From the NCBI RefSeq assembly GCF_021731985.1, contig NZ_JAKFWH010000030.1:1-42106 (forward strand): a stretch of DNA of 42,106 nt. Direction: 5' to 3'. Positions 1-9,637 of the stretch are shown here, piece by piece (the first letter of the stretch is position 1; every line of letters begins with the position of its first letter). Both the position numbers and the translations under genes were made by a program. Source of the DNA: Nitrosomonas sp. (lineage in GTDB: Bacteria; Pseudomonadota; Gammaproteobacteria; Burkholderiales; Nitrosomonadaceae). The notes beneath the pieces are model-generated. The model ran no database searches, had not been told where the DNA came from, and saw only the letters and a program-made list of their open reading frames with translations.

Positions 1-316
1 CCCACGTCCAGTTCCTGAGCAAATGACTGAAGGGTGTTCTTTGATCTTTGACGGCGATCGGAATCAGTGCGAAATTGCCGGTTGCCAATTCCAATCCGAG
101 CAGAACGATCATGACAAAGCCCACCGGAAACACCAGCGCACCGGCAATCCCCCATCCGGTTTGCGTTGCCGCCAGTATCGCCAGCGTGGTGGCATAACCG
201 AGAAAAGCGCCTGCTAGAAAGCCGCGAATCAGTAACTGCTTGACCGGCAAACTCGCTTTCTTAGCACCCGCCTGTAACATGTTTTCGACAATTTCTTCCG
301 GTTTCACGTACGCCAC
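1..316 (-). CDS. Formate/nitrite transporter (FNT) family channel, C-terminus cut by window edge
   Basis: The minus strand is open from a GTG at 316 to the left edge (105 codons). The product starts MAYVKPEEIVENML and continues with hydrophobic helices rich in Gly and Ala. The stretch ending in LGLELATGNFALIP resembles the first helices of FocA/NirC-type pentameric channels, which move formate, nitrite or related small anions across the inner membrane. The start was chosen because AAGGAG lies 8 bases upstream of the GTG; an ATG six bases earlier is in another frame that stops at once. hemW lies upstream on the same strand across an 81-bp gap. Nitrite export would suit an ammonia oxidizer, but substrate cannot be read from this fragment. 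Confidence 0.8.
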   Translation of the reverse strand, partial: MAYVKPEEIVENMLQAGAKKASLPVKQLLIRGFLAGAFLGYATTLAILAATQTGWGIAGALVFPVGFVMIVLLGLELATGNFALIPIAVKDQRTPFSHLLRNWTW

Positions 317-397
317 AGCATTGACTCCTTTTACACATAACTTCAAATCAGAAGTGTGCGATTTTAGCGCATAATCACGCTGAATCGATGACGAGCA

Positions 398-1618
398 TTA
401 TTCCGGGTTTGGCGTTTCAGGTAAAAAAAGCTGCAGCAGATCGTTCAGAAATCGTCGGCCTAATATGGTGGGTTTAATGCGGTGATGATCGTGTACCAGC
501 AAGCCGCGTTGCTCGGCCTCATCCAATTGCTTCTGAACGGCGGTAATCGATAGGCCGGTGCGTTCCTGAAACACAGCCGTTTCAAATCCGCCGGAGAGCC
601 GTAGCGCGTTCATCATAAATTCGAAACCCCGGTCCGGGGGAGTCAGTATCTGTTGCGTCTGGATTAACGATTCTGCTGCTTGGGCTTTGACCAGATATTC
701 CTTCGGCTGCTTAGTGCGCATCTGCCGCACAATCTTATCGGCGAAACTGATTTTGCTGTGCGCGCCCGCACCAATACCGAGATAATCGCCAAAAAGCCAG
801 TAATTCATGTTATGGCGTGACTCCTTCCCTGCTTGCGCAAATGCGGAAGTTTCGTAATTCCGATATTGATGGCTCACGGTGATTCGTTCGATCACGTCCT
901 GCATCCCTGCCGCTTGTTCATCATCGGGAAGATTGGGGGGAAAGCGGTGAAACAGCGTATTCGGTTCCAGCGTCAAATGATAGGCGGAAATATGCGTAAC
1001 TCCGAGAGAGCACGCCATTTCAATATCAGCTTGCGCTTCTTCCAAGGTTTGCCCGGGCAATGCATACATCAGATCAAGATTGATATTGTCGAAATTCTTC
1101 AGTGCGATGTCCACCGCACGATGTGCTTCCTGATCATCATGCACACGCCCAAGCGCTTTTAAATGCAGCGCATTAAAGCTTTGTATGCCGATCGATAGGC
1201 GGTTGATGCCTGCGGCACGAAAATCGGCAAATTTTTGCGCTTCAAATGTTCCGGGGTTGGCTTCCAATGTGACTTCGGCAAAATGTTCCAGCGGCAACAA
1301 TGTGCGCACCGCCGTCAATATCGTATCAATCGCTTGAGCGCTGAACAGGCTCGGTGTGCCGCCACCAAAAAATACGCTGCTAATCCGCCGCCCCCAAACA
1401 TCTTGCAGAGCAAATTCGAGATCCCGGATTAGCGCTGCAACATACTCTTCCTCGGGTGCTTGGCTGCCCTCCCCGCGAATTTCATGCGAATTAAAATCGC
1501 AATAAGGGCATTTCTTCAGACACCACGGAAGATGAATATACAGACTCAGTGGCGGCAGTGATTTGAGATTTGGCGATTGCGAGCCGAGGATCGATGCCGG
1601 TGAAATCATCGAAGTCAC
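398..1618 (-). CDS. hemW: HemW, heme chaperone / radical SAM protein
   Basis: The 406-residue product has the radical-SAM cluster motif CxxxCxxC at Cys33, Cys37 and Cys40 (CLKKCPYCDF) and the SAM-binding GGGTPS motif at residues 85-90. A C-terminal winged-helix HemN-like domain follows. Length and the short N-terminus before the cysteines fit HemW (once annotated as oxygen-independent coproporphyrinogen oxidase), which handles heme, rather than true HemN. HemW proteins act in the cytoplasm. The start lies 10 bp after the ybbP-like stop, so the gene is probably transcribed with the ABC exporter genes upstream. A second in-frame Met at residue 4 is an alternative start. Confidence 0.92.
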   Translation of the reverse strand: MTSMISPASILGSQSPNLKSLPPLSLYIHLPWCLKKCPYCDFNSHEIRGEGSQAPEEEYVAALIRDLEFALQDVWGRRISSVFFGGGTPSLFSAQAIDTILTAVRTLLPLEHFAEVTLEANPGTFEAQKFADFRAAGINRLSIGIQSFNALHLKALGRVHDDQEAHRAVDIALKNFDNINLDLMYALPGQTLEEAQADIEMACSLGVTHISAYHLTLEPNTLFHRFPPNLPDDEQAAGMQDVIERITVSHQYRNYETSAFAQAGKESRHNMNYWLFGDYLGIGAGAHSKISFADKIVRQMRTKQPKEYLVKAQAAESLIQTQQILTPPDRGFEFMMNALRLSGGFETAVFQERTGLSITAVQKQLDEAEQRGLLVHDHHRIKPTILGRRFLNDLLQLFLPETPNPE

Positions 1619-1627
1619 GAAGCGTGA

Positions 1628-4126
1628 TTAGCCAATTTTGCGTAAAGTTAATAACGGCGGACTGGATAATGCTGAGCGCGTACCCAATATACCAGCCACC
1701 AAAACACCGATCACGCCGATTGACGTACCAACCAGCCAAATCCAGGGATTAAACGTGTAGTCGAGATGCAAGACATGCTTACCAATAACATAACCAAGCA
1801 CACTGGCACCGGCCGACGCAAACAATCCAGCCAATCCGCCCAAAATTGCAAACTCGGCTGCCCAGGCACGCGACAACTGTTCCCGTCTGGCACCGAGTGC
1901 CCTGAAAATGGCTGCTTCATAAATGCGTTCATCTTGCGTGGAGGCAATCGCTGCGTACAACACGGAGAAACCGGCAAGTACAGTAAACACAAAAACAAAT
2001 TCAATTGCTTGCGAGACCTGATGGATCATTTGCTGCACCTGGTTGATAACGATTGCCACATCAACCACCAGAATATTCGGGAAGGTTCTGACCAGTTCAT
2101 GCATCATAGCAATTTCTGCCGGCGGCACATAAAAACTGGTGATATAACTGACCGGGTAGTTATCCAGCAAACCGGGTGGCACAACAACAAAAAAATTGAC
2201 CCGGAAACTATCCCAGTCCACTTTTCTCATGCTGGTGATCTTGGCTGAAAAAGGACTGCCCGCAATATCATAAGTCAGTTCATCACCTAGCTTGACACCG
2301 ATTGTTTTAGCAATGCCCGCTTCAATCGACATAACCGCCTCGCTGCTATCCGCACTCCACCATTTTCCTTGAACGACCTGGTTATCCAACGTTTGCTGAT
2401 TCGCCCAGGATAAATTGAATTCGCGCCGGATATGCCTTTCAGCATGCGGATCATCCGCATAATCCTCTGGCGACACATCCTTCCCATTAATCTTGATCAA
2501 ACGGCCTCTTACCATCGGAAACACCGGCGGATGTTCAATGCCATATTGCTGGAAAAATTCCTCCAGCGGCTGCAATTGATCTGGTTGAATATTGACCAGA
2601 AAATGATTCGGCGCATCAGGCGGCAAGCTGGTGTGCCAATCGTCGATCAAATCATCCTGAATCAGCGTCAACACCAGCAATGCCATCAAACCCAATCCCA
2701 GTGCCACTGCCTGCAATACGCTAGAAACCGCGCGGCGGCTGATACTGGCCAAACCATAGCGCCAAGCTCCACCGGCTTGATGCCGGAAGCTCGATAATAC
2801 CCTGATCAGTAACCAGCCCAGACAACCAAAAATGGCAATGGCTGAGACAAATCCAATGACAATGTAAAGACCCAGTTTCAGGTCTTGCGCTTTCCAGATA
2901 AACAAAAGCGACAGAGCTACCAATCCCAATAAATAGCCTGCTATGCTGTGCGCATTGGATAAGCCAATATCTCTGCGCAATACCCGCAATGCCGGAACAC
3001 TACGTAAATTCAACACAGGCGGTAATGCAAAACCCAATAACAACACCAACCCTACCAGCAGACCTTGCAGTGCTGGCAACCAATTGGGCCAGGGTAATTC
3101 AGTATCAACGATACCGGTCAACCAGTGCGTCAGAATCTCCTGTGCCGCAAAACCAATCAGACATCCAATACTGCTAGCGAAAACACCCAATATAATAAAA
3201 TAATACAAGTATAGATAAAATAGTTGTTTCTGACTGGCTCCCAAACTGCGCATCACCGCGCATCCATCCAGATGACGCTGGGTAAATCGGCGCACAGCCA
3301 ATGCAATCGCCGCTGCTGCCAGAACCACACTGGCCAGAGCCGCCAGGCTTAAGAATTTTTCTGAACGTTCCAAGGCAGCTTTAATCTCAGGACGCGCATC
3401 CCGGATGCCTTCAATTCGCTGCGCCTTGGTAAGCTGAGGTTTCGCCCAATCACGAAATTGCTGCACCGCTTTTATTTCACCCGCCACGAGCAACTGATAG
3501 GAAACACGGCTGCCTTCCTGAATTAAACCGGTATCTGGCAAATCGGCTGCGTTGATCATGGCGCGCGCGCCCATATTGATGAATCCCACCGAGTGATCCG
3601 GCTCGCGCACGACCAGTTCGGTCACTGTTAACTGGATGTCGCCAACATCCACTGCGTCACCGCCTTTAAGATCAAGTCGTGTCATGACTTTTTCATCAAC
3701 CCAGATGGCGCCCGGTTGTGGGATTCTGCCAGCCACTTGAATTTCTGTTGTTTCTGATGACCTGCTGGCCAGATGCACGCGCCCGCGCAATGGATAACCC
3801 TCCGTAATTGCCTTGATCTCGGTTAGCAGATTGTTCTCACCATTAGAAATCATACTGGGAAATTTAATCAGCGATGAGACGGATAATCCAAGCCGATTAG
3901 CTTCATCGGCATAAAATTCGGGTAAAGGTTTGCTCGAAATAACTAGTAAATCCGCACCCAGCAATTGATTGCTTTCACGTGAAAGTGCCAACTCCACCCG
4001 ATCTGCAAAAAAACCTACGGTGGCCATTCCACTGACTGCGATAACCAGCGCCAGAACCAATACATTGAGTTCGCCTGCACGCCAATCACGGCACAGCATG
4101 CGGAAAGACAGCTTAAAATGATTCAT
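1628..4126 (-). CDS. ybbP: FtsX-like ABC transporter permease (YbbP-like)
   Basis: The 832-residue product begins with a cytoplasmic stretch and a membrane helix at about 20-40 followed by a large periplasmic MacB-PCD-like region. A four-helix FtsX core lies at about 260-480 and a second FtsX module at the C-terminus (about 700-825). This double-FtsX layout and length match YbbP, the membrane partner of YbbA. The complex is thought to act in envelope lipid or lipoprotein handling, but its substrate is not settled. It lies 62 bp downstream of ybbA and 10 bp upstream of hemW on the same strand. No clear Shine-Dalgarno sequence precedes the ATG at 4126. Confidence 0.88.
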   Translation of the reverse strand: MNHFKLSFRMLCRDWRAGELNVLVLALVIAVSGMATVGFFADRVELALSRESNQLLGADLLVISSKPLPEFYADEANRLGLSVSSLIKFPSMISNGENNLLTEIKAITEGYPLRGRVHLASRSSETTEIQVAGRIPQPGAIWVDEKVMTRLDLKGGDAVDVGDIQLTVTELVVREPDHSVGFINMGARAMINAADLPDTGLIQEGSRVSYQLLVAGEIKAVQQFRDWAKPQLTKAQRIEGIRDARPEIKAALERSEKFLSLAALASVVLAAAAIALAVRRFTQRHLDGCAVMRSLGASQKQLFYLYLYYFIILGVFASSIGCLIGFAAQEILTHWLTGIVDTELPWPNWLPALQGLLVGLVLLLGFALPPVLNLRSVPALRVLRRDIGLSNAHSIAGYLLGLVALSLLFIWKAQDLKLGLYIVIGFVSAIAIFGCLGWLLIRVLSSFRHQAGGAWRYGLASISRRAVSSVLQAVALGLGLMALLVLTLIQDDLIDDWHTSLPPDAPNHFLVNIQPDQLQPLEEFFQQYGIEHPPVFPMVRGRLIKINGKDVSPEDYADDPHAERHIRREFNLSWANQQTLDNQVVQGKWWSADSSEAVMSIEAGIAKTIGVKLGDELTYDIAGSPFSAKITSMRKVDWDSFRVNFFVVVPPGLLDNYPVSYITSFYVPPAEIAMMHELVRTFPNILVVDVAIVINQVQQMIHQVSQAIEFVFVFTVLAGFSVLYAAIASTQDERIYEAAIFRALGARREQLSRAWAAEFAILGGLAGLFASAGASVLGYVIGKHVLHLDYTFNPWIWLVGTSIGVIGVLVAGILGTRSALSSPPLLTLRKIG

Positions 4127-4188
4127 GGAGAGAAATATTACCTTGTCGAAAATATAGGGTGAATATCAACAATGCTTAGCTTTGGTAA

Positions 4189-4875
4189 CTATTGCACAAG
4201 CTTGCCATCCGCCAATCGGATTTGACGCGAACAACGCCGTGACAGCGCTTCATCATGGGTCACCAATACCAATGTCGTACCATGTTCACGATTAAGTTCG
4301 AACATGAGCTCAATAATTTGAATACCGGTGGCAGAATCAAGATTCCCCGTCGGCTCATCGGCCAGCAATAATTTGGGGTCCGTTGCAAATGCGCGTGCAA
4401 TGGCAACTCGCTGTTGCTCGCCTCCGGATAATTGTTTTGGATAATGATGCAAACGCATCGACAACCCTACACGTTCCAGTAATCTCCTCGCCGTCGCTTC
4501 GGCATTGCTGGCTGCAGAAAGTTCAAGCGGCAACATCACGTTTTCAATCGCGGTCAATGCAGGAAGTAATTGAAATGACTGAAATACAAAACCCAGAATC
4601 TTACCGCGCAAGGCAGCCCGATTATCTTCATCCAAAGTGAAAATATCAATCGCATCCAGGTGAACTTTTCCCGAAGTCGGCAAATCCAATCCTGCCAATA
4701 GTCCTAATAAAGTAGATTTACCCGATCCGGATGCGCCTATAATTGCAACAGCTTCACCGGCGTTAACCTGCAAATCAATATCCTGCAATATGGTTAATTG
4801 CTTGTCACCGGTATTAACCTGCTTGGTGAGTGCCTTAGTCCAAAGAATGGGTTGTTTAACAAAGTTATCTGACAT
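4189..4875 (-). CDS. ybbA: ABC transporter ATP-binding protein YbbA
   Basis: This ATPase belongs to the LolD/MacB-type family that powers FtsX-like permeases. From the ATG at 4875 it has 228 residues. Walker A is GASGSGKST (47-55), the Q-loop Gln is in VFQSFQ (about 99), the signature is LSGGEQQRV (149-157), Walker B is [12 protein letters not shown] (169-180) and the switch His is in VTHDE (about 207). The open frame extends 49 codons further up, but the start at 4875 gives the normal family length and has an AGGAAA ribosome site about 8 bases upstream. Its ATG shares bases with the ATG of divergent tesA. The permease follows 62 bp downstream. Confidence 0.93.
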   Translation of the reverse strand: MSDNFVKQPILWTKALTKQVNTGDKQLTILQDIDLQVNAGEAVAIIGASGSGKSTLLGLLAGLDLPTSGKVHLDAIDIFTLDEDNRAALRGKILGFVFQSFQLLPALTAIENVMLPLELSAASNAEATARRLLERVGLSMRLHHYPKQLSGGEQQRVAIARAFATDPKLLLADEPTGNLDSATGIQIIELMFELNREHGTTLVLVTHDEALSRRCSRQIRLADGKLVQ

Positions 4876-5518
4876 GAAAAATTTCCTGATTATTCTGACG
4901 TTTCTTCTTACATTCATTGCTCCTGCTACAGCGGCATCACCCAAAACTGTAATGGTTTTTGGTGATAGTCTTTCTGCCGGCCATGGCATACCAATCGAAG
5001 CTGGCTGGGTTGCGTTACTCACACAACGATTACAGTCTAAATTTGCTGATTATCAAATCATAAACGCAAGTATCAGCGGCGAAACAACGCTTGGGGGACG
5101 CAATCGAATTAAACAATCATTGGAAACACATCGCCCGGAGATTGTTATTCTTGAGCTTGGCGCTAACGATGGTTTGCGCGGTGCTTCTATAAAATCCATC
5201 TATGAGAATCTGGCAATTATTATTGAAATATGCCGGCAAAACAATTCTCTAGTCCTACTCGTCGGCATGCAATTACCTCCCAACTATGGCATGACTTATA
5301 CACAAAAGTTCCAAGCCATTTTTCCACAATTGGCTGAAAACTATCAAATCAAATTAATACCATTTCTGCTGGCCGGTTTTGGCGATAAACACGAATTCTT
5401 TCAAGCTGACGGGATACACCCCAACGAAGTCGCACAGAAAAAAATTGTAGAAACTGTTTGGGAAGTTCTGCAAACCATGATTAAAACTGAACAAATCGCC
5501 GTTAACCCAGATATTTAG
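4874..5518 (+). CDS. tesA: TesA-like SGNH esterase/lysophospholipase, periplasmic
   Basis: The 214-residue product starts with an evident Sec signal peptide ([10 protein letters not shown], cleavage near ATA-AS at about 20). SGNH hydrolase blocks follow: GDSLS with nucleophile Ser32, the Gly-containing ASISGETT block, GANDG with Asn98, and DGIHPN carrying Asp179 and His182. Family members hydrolyse acyl thioesters, aryl esters and lysophospholipids in the periplasm. The open frame begins at 4790, but the signal peptide places the start at 4874. No good ribosome site is visible before that ATG. The tesA/ybbA-ybbP divergent arrangement is also known in enterobacteria, suggesting a conserved lipid-related module. 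Confidence 0.92.
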   Translation: MKNFLIILTFLLTFIAPATAASPKTVMVFGDSLSAGHGIPIEAGWVALLTQRLQSKFADYQIINASISGETTLGGRNRIKQSLETHRPEIVILELGANDGLRGASIKSIYENLAIIIEICRQNNSLVLLVGMQLPPNYGMTYTQKFQAIFPQLAENYQIKLIPFLLAGFGDKHEFFQADGIHPNEVAQKKIVETVWEVLQTMIKTEQIAVNPDI

Positions 5519-5534
5519 CCGCGCATTATACCAC

Positions 5535-5549
5535 TTCGATTAAATCGAA
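5535..5549. terminator. Short hairpin between convergent tesA and rluC
   Basis: TTCGAT at 5535-5540 pairs perfectly with ATCGAA at 5544-5549 around a TAA loop, in the 46-bp gap between the two convergent stop codons. It lacks a T-run, so a terminator role is only a suggestion. Confidence 0.25.
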
Positions 5550-5564
5550 CCGAAAACTAAACGA

Positions 5565-6578
5565 TCAAGGATTTTCCAGACCATCGATAAATTTCTGTAG
5601 ATCTTTGGATAAAGGCGATTGCAGTTGCATACGCTCCTCCGTATTGGGGTGCGTGATTTGCAAGGTATGTGCGTGCAGAAACATTCGTGTTAGTTTGTCC
5701 TGTCCGCGGGTTTTGGCCAGTTGTTTATTGATCTCGAAATCACCATATTTATCGTCACCAATGATTGGAAACCCAAGATGCGCGAGATGAACACGGATTT
5801 GATGTGTGCGGCCGGTTTTTATTTCGGCATCCAGTAAACTGAAATTTTTCCAGGATTTTTGCAGCTTAAATATCGTGTGAGACAGCTTCGATTTACTATC
5901 GTCGTACTCACCGTTTGATACCGCAACACGCCGCTCACCGCCTGCCGTTACATACTTGTTAAGTGCCAGCTTAACGTGTTGCTTAGCGTTATGCCATTCC
6001 CCTTTCACCATCACCAGATAGTGCTTTTCCATTAAGCCTTCACGAACCTGCCGATGCAATTCAACCAGTGCACTACGTTTTTTTGCGAGCAACAAAACAC
6101 CGGAGGTTTCTCTATCCAGGCGGTGCACCAGTTCCAGAAATTTCCAAGATGGATTTTGTGCACGCAATTGCTCAATCACGCCAAAGCCAATACCGCTCCC
6201 GCCGTGAACAGCCAATCCACCGGGCTTATCAATCACCAGCAGCACATCATCTTCATACAATGTCGTGAAGGTAAAAAAGTTTGATGGTGCAATTGCAGTC
6301 TGCCGGGAAGAATTTTTTTCCGTGATCTTGATCGGTGGAATTCGGACAATATCGCCCAATTGCAATCGATAACTAGCATTTATTCGTTTCCCGTTAACAC
6401 GCACTTGACCGCTTCTTAATAGCTGGTACAGGTGGCTTTTGGGTACATTCCTGTATCGCTTGAATAAAAAATTATCAACCCGTTGGTCGTTTCCTTCCTC
6501 TTCAATACATTCTTTGATGACCGCTGCAATGGGTTGAATATTATTATTTAACTCTTTAATATTATGTGTAACTTTCAA
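5565..6578 (-). CDS. rluC: 23S rRNA pseudouridine synthase RluC
   Basis: The 337-residue enzyme has an N-terminal S4 RNA-binding domain (about 32-78) and an RsuA/RluA catalytic domain. The catalytic motif is HRLDRETSG (152-160), with Asp155 as nucleophile, and GRTHQIRVHL comes later. RluC makes pseudouridine at three sites of 23S rRNA helix region 955/2504/2580 in E. coli. The divergent position beside rne is the same as in E. coli and supports the call over RluD. The only usual start in frame is TTG at 6578, because a TAA lies three codons upstream and no ATG or GTG precedes the S4 domain. No ribosome site is obvious, so expression may be weak or the start unusual. Confidence 0.9.
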   Translation of the reverse strand: MKVTHNIKELNNNIQPIAAVIKECIEEEGNDQRVDNFLFKRYRNVPKSHLYQLLRSGQVRVNGKRINASYRLQLGDIVRIPPIKITEKNSSRQTAIAPSNFFTFTTLYEDDVLLVIDKPGGLAVHGGSGIGFGVIEQLRAQNPSWKFLELVHRLDRETSGVLLLAKKRSALVELHRQVREGLMEKHYLVMVKGEWHNAKQHVKLALNKYVTAGGERRVAVSNGEYDDSKSKLSHTIFKLQKSWKNFSLLDAEIKTGRTHQIRVHLAHLGFPIIGDDKYGDFEINKQLAKTRGQDKLTRMFLHAHTLQITHPNTEERMQLQSPLSKDLQKFIDGLENP

Positions 6579-7054
6579 GTTGATTTAAAGATTGTTGTGA
6601 AGAAATATAAAGATTTTGCTTATTGCATTTTAAGTATCTTTCTGTAAAAGCTAATATACTAGAATCGAAAAATGACATATTCTTTTTATAAGATACTGAT
6701 TAGCAATCAAGGTATCCAGTAAGAAAGTTGTATCAACAAAAATTGACATAAAACAAAGTTCCGTTTGGAACTTTATGTAAAATCTGTTACCTTAAAGAGG
6801 GCTAATAAAACTTATAACTCGTGTATTAGAACAGAATAAATAGGTTTTATTCTGTTCCAGATTACAAAAACTTTCATCCAGAATAAATTAACATACTAAA
6901 ATACATTAATAAAAAGAAATATATAATTGATTAATAAATATTATAATAAAACTATTAGACCCAAACCTCGTCATTACAACTACGTATGCCAAAAAAAACT
7001 ATCTGAAGAATTTGTGGATAGTGTACCCATAAATAGAACACGTAAGGTTTGTAA
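6579..7054 (+). promoter_or_regulatory. Long AT-rich rne leader with stable hairpins
   Basis: This 476-bp gap separates divergent rluC and rne. It contains an 8-bp perfect hairpin (6755-6774, loop GTTT) and a 12-bp perfect hairpin (6829-6857, loop TAGGT). A 7-base segment CAAACCT at 6962-6968 is complementary to AGGTTTG at 7045-7051, which overlaps the rne ribosome site. A further 6-bp stem (6998-7003 with 7017-7022) sits inside that long-range pair. E. coli rne has a long 5' leader whose stem-loops let RNase E cut and control its own mRNA. A similar role here is an inference. I could not assign a -10/-35 pair. Confidence 0.5.
6829..6857 (+). promoter_or_regulatory. 12-bp perfect stem-loop in the rne leader
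   Basis: GAACAGAATAAA (6829-6840) pairs with TTTATTCTGTTC (6846-6857) around TAGGT, about 200 bases before the rne ATG. No T-run follows, so this is not a typical intrinsic terminator. Confidence 0.6.
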
Positions 7055-9595
7055 ATGAAACGAATGTTATTTAATGCGACCCAACCTGAAGAGTTGCGCG
7101 TTGCAATTGTCAATGGCCAAACATTGGTTGACCTCGACATTGAGTCAATCAGTAAAGAACAACGCAAAAGCAATATCTACAAAGCTGTTATTACACGAAT
7201 AGAACCCAGTCTAGAAGCTGCTTTTGTAGACTATGGCTGCGAACGTCACGGTTTCTTGCCCTTCAAGGAAATTGCTCCTTCCTGTCTCAATGAAAACGCA
7301 GGGTCTAGCAATGGCCGTATCCAAGACCTTCTACAAGAAGGTCAGGAACTGATTGTACAAGTTGACAAAGATGAGCGTGGAACCAAAGGCGCTGCACTAA
7401 CAACTTACATTTCGCTGGCTGGCCGATATCTGGTTTTAATACCCAACAATCCAAACAGCGGCGGTGTATCTCGCCGCATAACCGGTGAAGAACGTAATGA
7501 CTTGCGTGATGTCATTGCTAAGCTTGAAGTGCCTGGAAGCATGAGTATTATTGCCAGAACTGCCGGGATAGGCCGAAGCACAGAAGAACTGCAATGGGAC
7601 TTAAACTACCTGACACAGCTTTGGTATGCCATTGAAGAAGCGGCCAATAATCAGAATGGCGTTTTCCTGATTTATCAGGAAAGCAGTCTGGTGATACGTG
7701 CTATTCGTGATTATTTCAGCCAAGAGATTGGCGAGATTTTAATCGACAGCCGAGATATCTATGAGCAGGCCAGCCAATTCATGGTGCATGTCATGCCTGC
7801 CAATGTAGATCGTCTTAAATTCTATCACGATGATGTGCCGTTATTCTCACGCTTCCAAATTGAGCATCAGATAGAAACAGCCTATTCAAGACAGGTTTCG
7901 CTACCCTCAGGTGGCGCAATTGTTATTGATCATACTGAAGCACTGGTATCGGTTGACGTTAACTCAGCCCGCGCCATCCGCGGATTGGATATTGAACATA
8001 CTGCATTGAATACCAATCTTGAAGCAGCGGATGAAATTGCACGTCAATTAAGATTACGTGACTTGGGCGGACTGGTCGTCATCGACTTTATCGATATGGA
8101 TGTACAACGCAATCAGCGGGAAGTCGAAGCCAGATTACATGAAGCATTGCGCCAAGACCGGGCACGTATTCAGGTTGGGAAAATTTCGCGTTTCGGCTTA
8201 TTGGAATTATCACGTCAACGTCTGCGTCCCTCGCTGGGTGAAAGTAACTATATTCCATGCTCACGTTGCAATGGAACCGGATTTATTCGCGGAACTGATT
8301 CCTCGGCACTGCATGTGTTAAGAATCATCCAAGAAGAAGCCATGAAAGAAAACACGAGTGCGTTACATGTTCAACTTCCGGTCGATGTGGCTACATATCT
8401 GCTCAACGAGAAGCGTGGAGAGATCTATGATATTGAGGTGCGGCAAAGAATTAATATCGTTCTGATACCAAATATCCATATCGAAACCCCTAACTACACC
8501 ATCACTCGCATACGTCACGATGAAATAAATTCAAACGAAACGATAGCCAGTTATAAGCTGGTAGAGAAAAATACCGAGGAAAACAATCAGGTATCTATCG
8601 AACAGAAAAACAAGCCTGTCCGTCTTCAAGCTGCCGTTCAAGGCATAAAACTCGCGCAACCAGCACCCATCCGAGAAGAAAATTCATCACGTGACTCATC
8701 GCTTCTGGATAAATTTTTCAGTTGGTTTAAGCCAGCCAATACGGAAGAAATTAAACCCGATCTTGAAGAAAAAAAACAGACTGACATTGACAGAACTAAA
8801 GCACCACAGGACCGCGGACGTTCACGAAGCCGTCGCGGACGCAACAGAAATGAACGCACTAAAGATGTTTCTGCAAATCAAGCTAGACAAAGCGATTCGA
8901 GTGACTCAAGCAGCATTGCCAATGATCAGGATATTACAGTAACCGAACAGCCGAATCAGCGCACAGCGGTAACAGAAAGAAAAAACAATAAAAAGAAATT
9001 TGTTCAACCACCCGAACCGGATTCCGCGATAAGTATGCTGCCAGAGGATCTGTCGGCTATTGAACAAGAAAATCCTGAGAACCCCAATGTGAAGCCCGAC
9101 GACCGCAGGCGTGCACGTCGGCATCGCGGCAATAAGAACAGAAATCCATCGGCGCATGCTAAAAATTCTATCGATGATCAAAATTTAGTAGCTGAAGAAT
9201 CTCCAGACACCCCAATTGATAGCGAAAATTCTTCTGCGGATCTTCAACCGAATGTTGAGAAAATAATACCAATCAAAGAGAAGCCAGCGGTTGCGCCGCC
9301 AAAAAAACATTCCATCAAGAAAAAAGCTGCTGAAAAACCCGTTGAAATTCAGTCCGCTCCAATGACTATTGATGAGCAAGAACCGCCAGCCGCCGCAGCC
9401 AAATCGCCAGAACCCATTGCAGTTAAAGAACTGCCGGATTTTACAAAAAGCGGTTTGGTGATGATAGAAACGCCACCTGAAAAGGTAGAAATAGTTACCG
9501 AAGAAATTATCTTACCTAAGCGGCCGAGAAAAAGAATCAAAGAAGCTGTCGACGTGCAAGCTGAACCATTAATGCAAGTTGAAACGCGCGAATAA
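7055..9595 (+). CDS. rne: Ribonuclease E
   Basis: The 846-residue endoribonuclease organizes mRNA decay and rRNA/tRNA processing. The N-terminal half has the S1 domain (about 37-119), the 5'-sensor/RNase H-like region and the DNase-I-like catalytic domain. Metal-binding Asp301 (VSVDVNSA) and Asp344 (VVIDFIDMD) match E. coli D303 and D346. The zinc-link CSRC (Cys402, Cys405) matches CPRC at 404-407, so the enzyme should form the tetramer. From about 510 onward the protein is unstructured, with arginine-rich RNA-binding patches ([12 protein letters not shown] and [13 protein letters not shown]) and a Pro/Lys/Glu-rich tail, as in degradosome scaffolds. The start has AAGG 7 bases upstream. The gene is divergent from rluC. 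Confidence 0.96.
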   Translation: MKRMLFNATQPEELRVAIVNGQTLVDLDIESISKEQRKSNIYKAVITRIEPSLEAAFVDYGCERHGFLPFKEIAPSCLNENAGSSNGRIQDLLQEGQELIVQVDKDERGTKGAALTTYISLAGRYLVLIPNNPNSGGVSRRITGEERNDLRDVIAKLEVPGSMSIIARTAGIGRSTEELQWDLNYLTQLWYAIEEAANNQNGVFLIYQESSLVIRAIRDYFSQEIGEILIDSRDIYEQASQFMVHVMPANVDRLKFYHDDVPLFSRFQIEHQIETAYSRQVSLPSGGAIVIDHTEALVSVDVNSARAIRGLDIEHTALNTNLEAADEIARQLRLRDLGGLVVIDFIDMDVQRNQREVEARLHEALRQDRARIQVGKISRFGLLELSRQRLRPSLGESNYIPCSRCNGTGFIRGTDSSALHVLRIIQEEAMKENTSALHVQLPVDVATYLLNEKRGEIYDIEVRQRINIVLIPNIHIETPNYTITRIRHDEINSNETIASYKLVEKNTEENNQVSIEQKNKPVRLQAAVQGIKLAQPAPIREENSSRDSSLLDKFFSWFKPANTEEIKPDLEEKKQTDIDRTKAPQDRGRSRSRRGRNRNERTKDVSANQARQSDSSDSSSIANDQDITVTEQPNQRTAVTERKNNKKKFVQPPEPDSAISMLPEDLSAIEQENPENPNVKPDDRRRARRHRGNKNRNPSAHAKNSIDDQNLVAEESPDTPIDSENSSADLQPNVEKIIPIKEKPAVAPPKKHSIKKKAAEKPVEIQSAPMTIDEQEPPAAAAKSPEPIAVKELPDFTKSGLVMIETPPEKVEIVTEEIILPKRPRKRIKEAVDVQAEPLMQVETRE

Positions 9596-9601
9596 TAAAG
9601 C

Positions 9602-9621
9602 GCCTGCATTAATTAACAGGC
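9602..9621. terminator. Weak hairpin between convergent rne and polA
   Basis: GCCTG (9602-9606) pairs with CAGGC (9617-9621) across an AT-rich loop in the 42-bp gap between the two stop codons. It has no strong T-run, so this is a guess based on position. Confidence 0.3.
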
Positions 9622-9637
9622 ACATTTCACCTAACAC

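Noticed and set aside
1766..2797. Plus-strand ORFs opposite the YbbP-like gene
   Set aside because: They are shadow frames of a well-supported permease with no domain pattern of their own.
6743..6779. TTGACA at 6743 as the -35 of an rne promoter
   Set aside because: No acceptable -10 lies 16-18 bp downstream; TATGTA is 25 bp away, and the segment forms the 8-bp hairpin instead.
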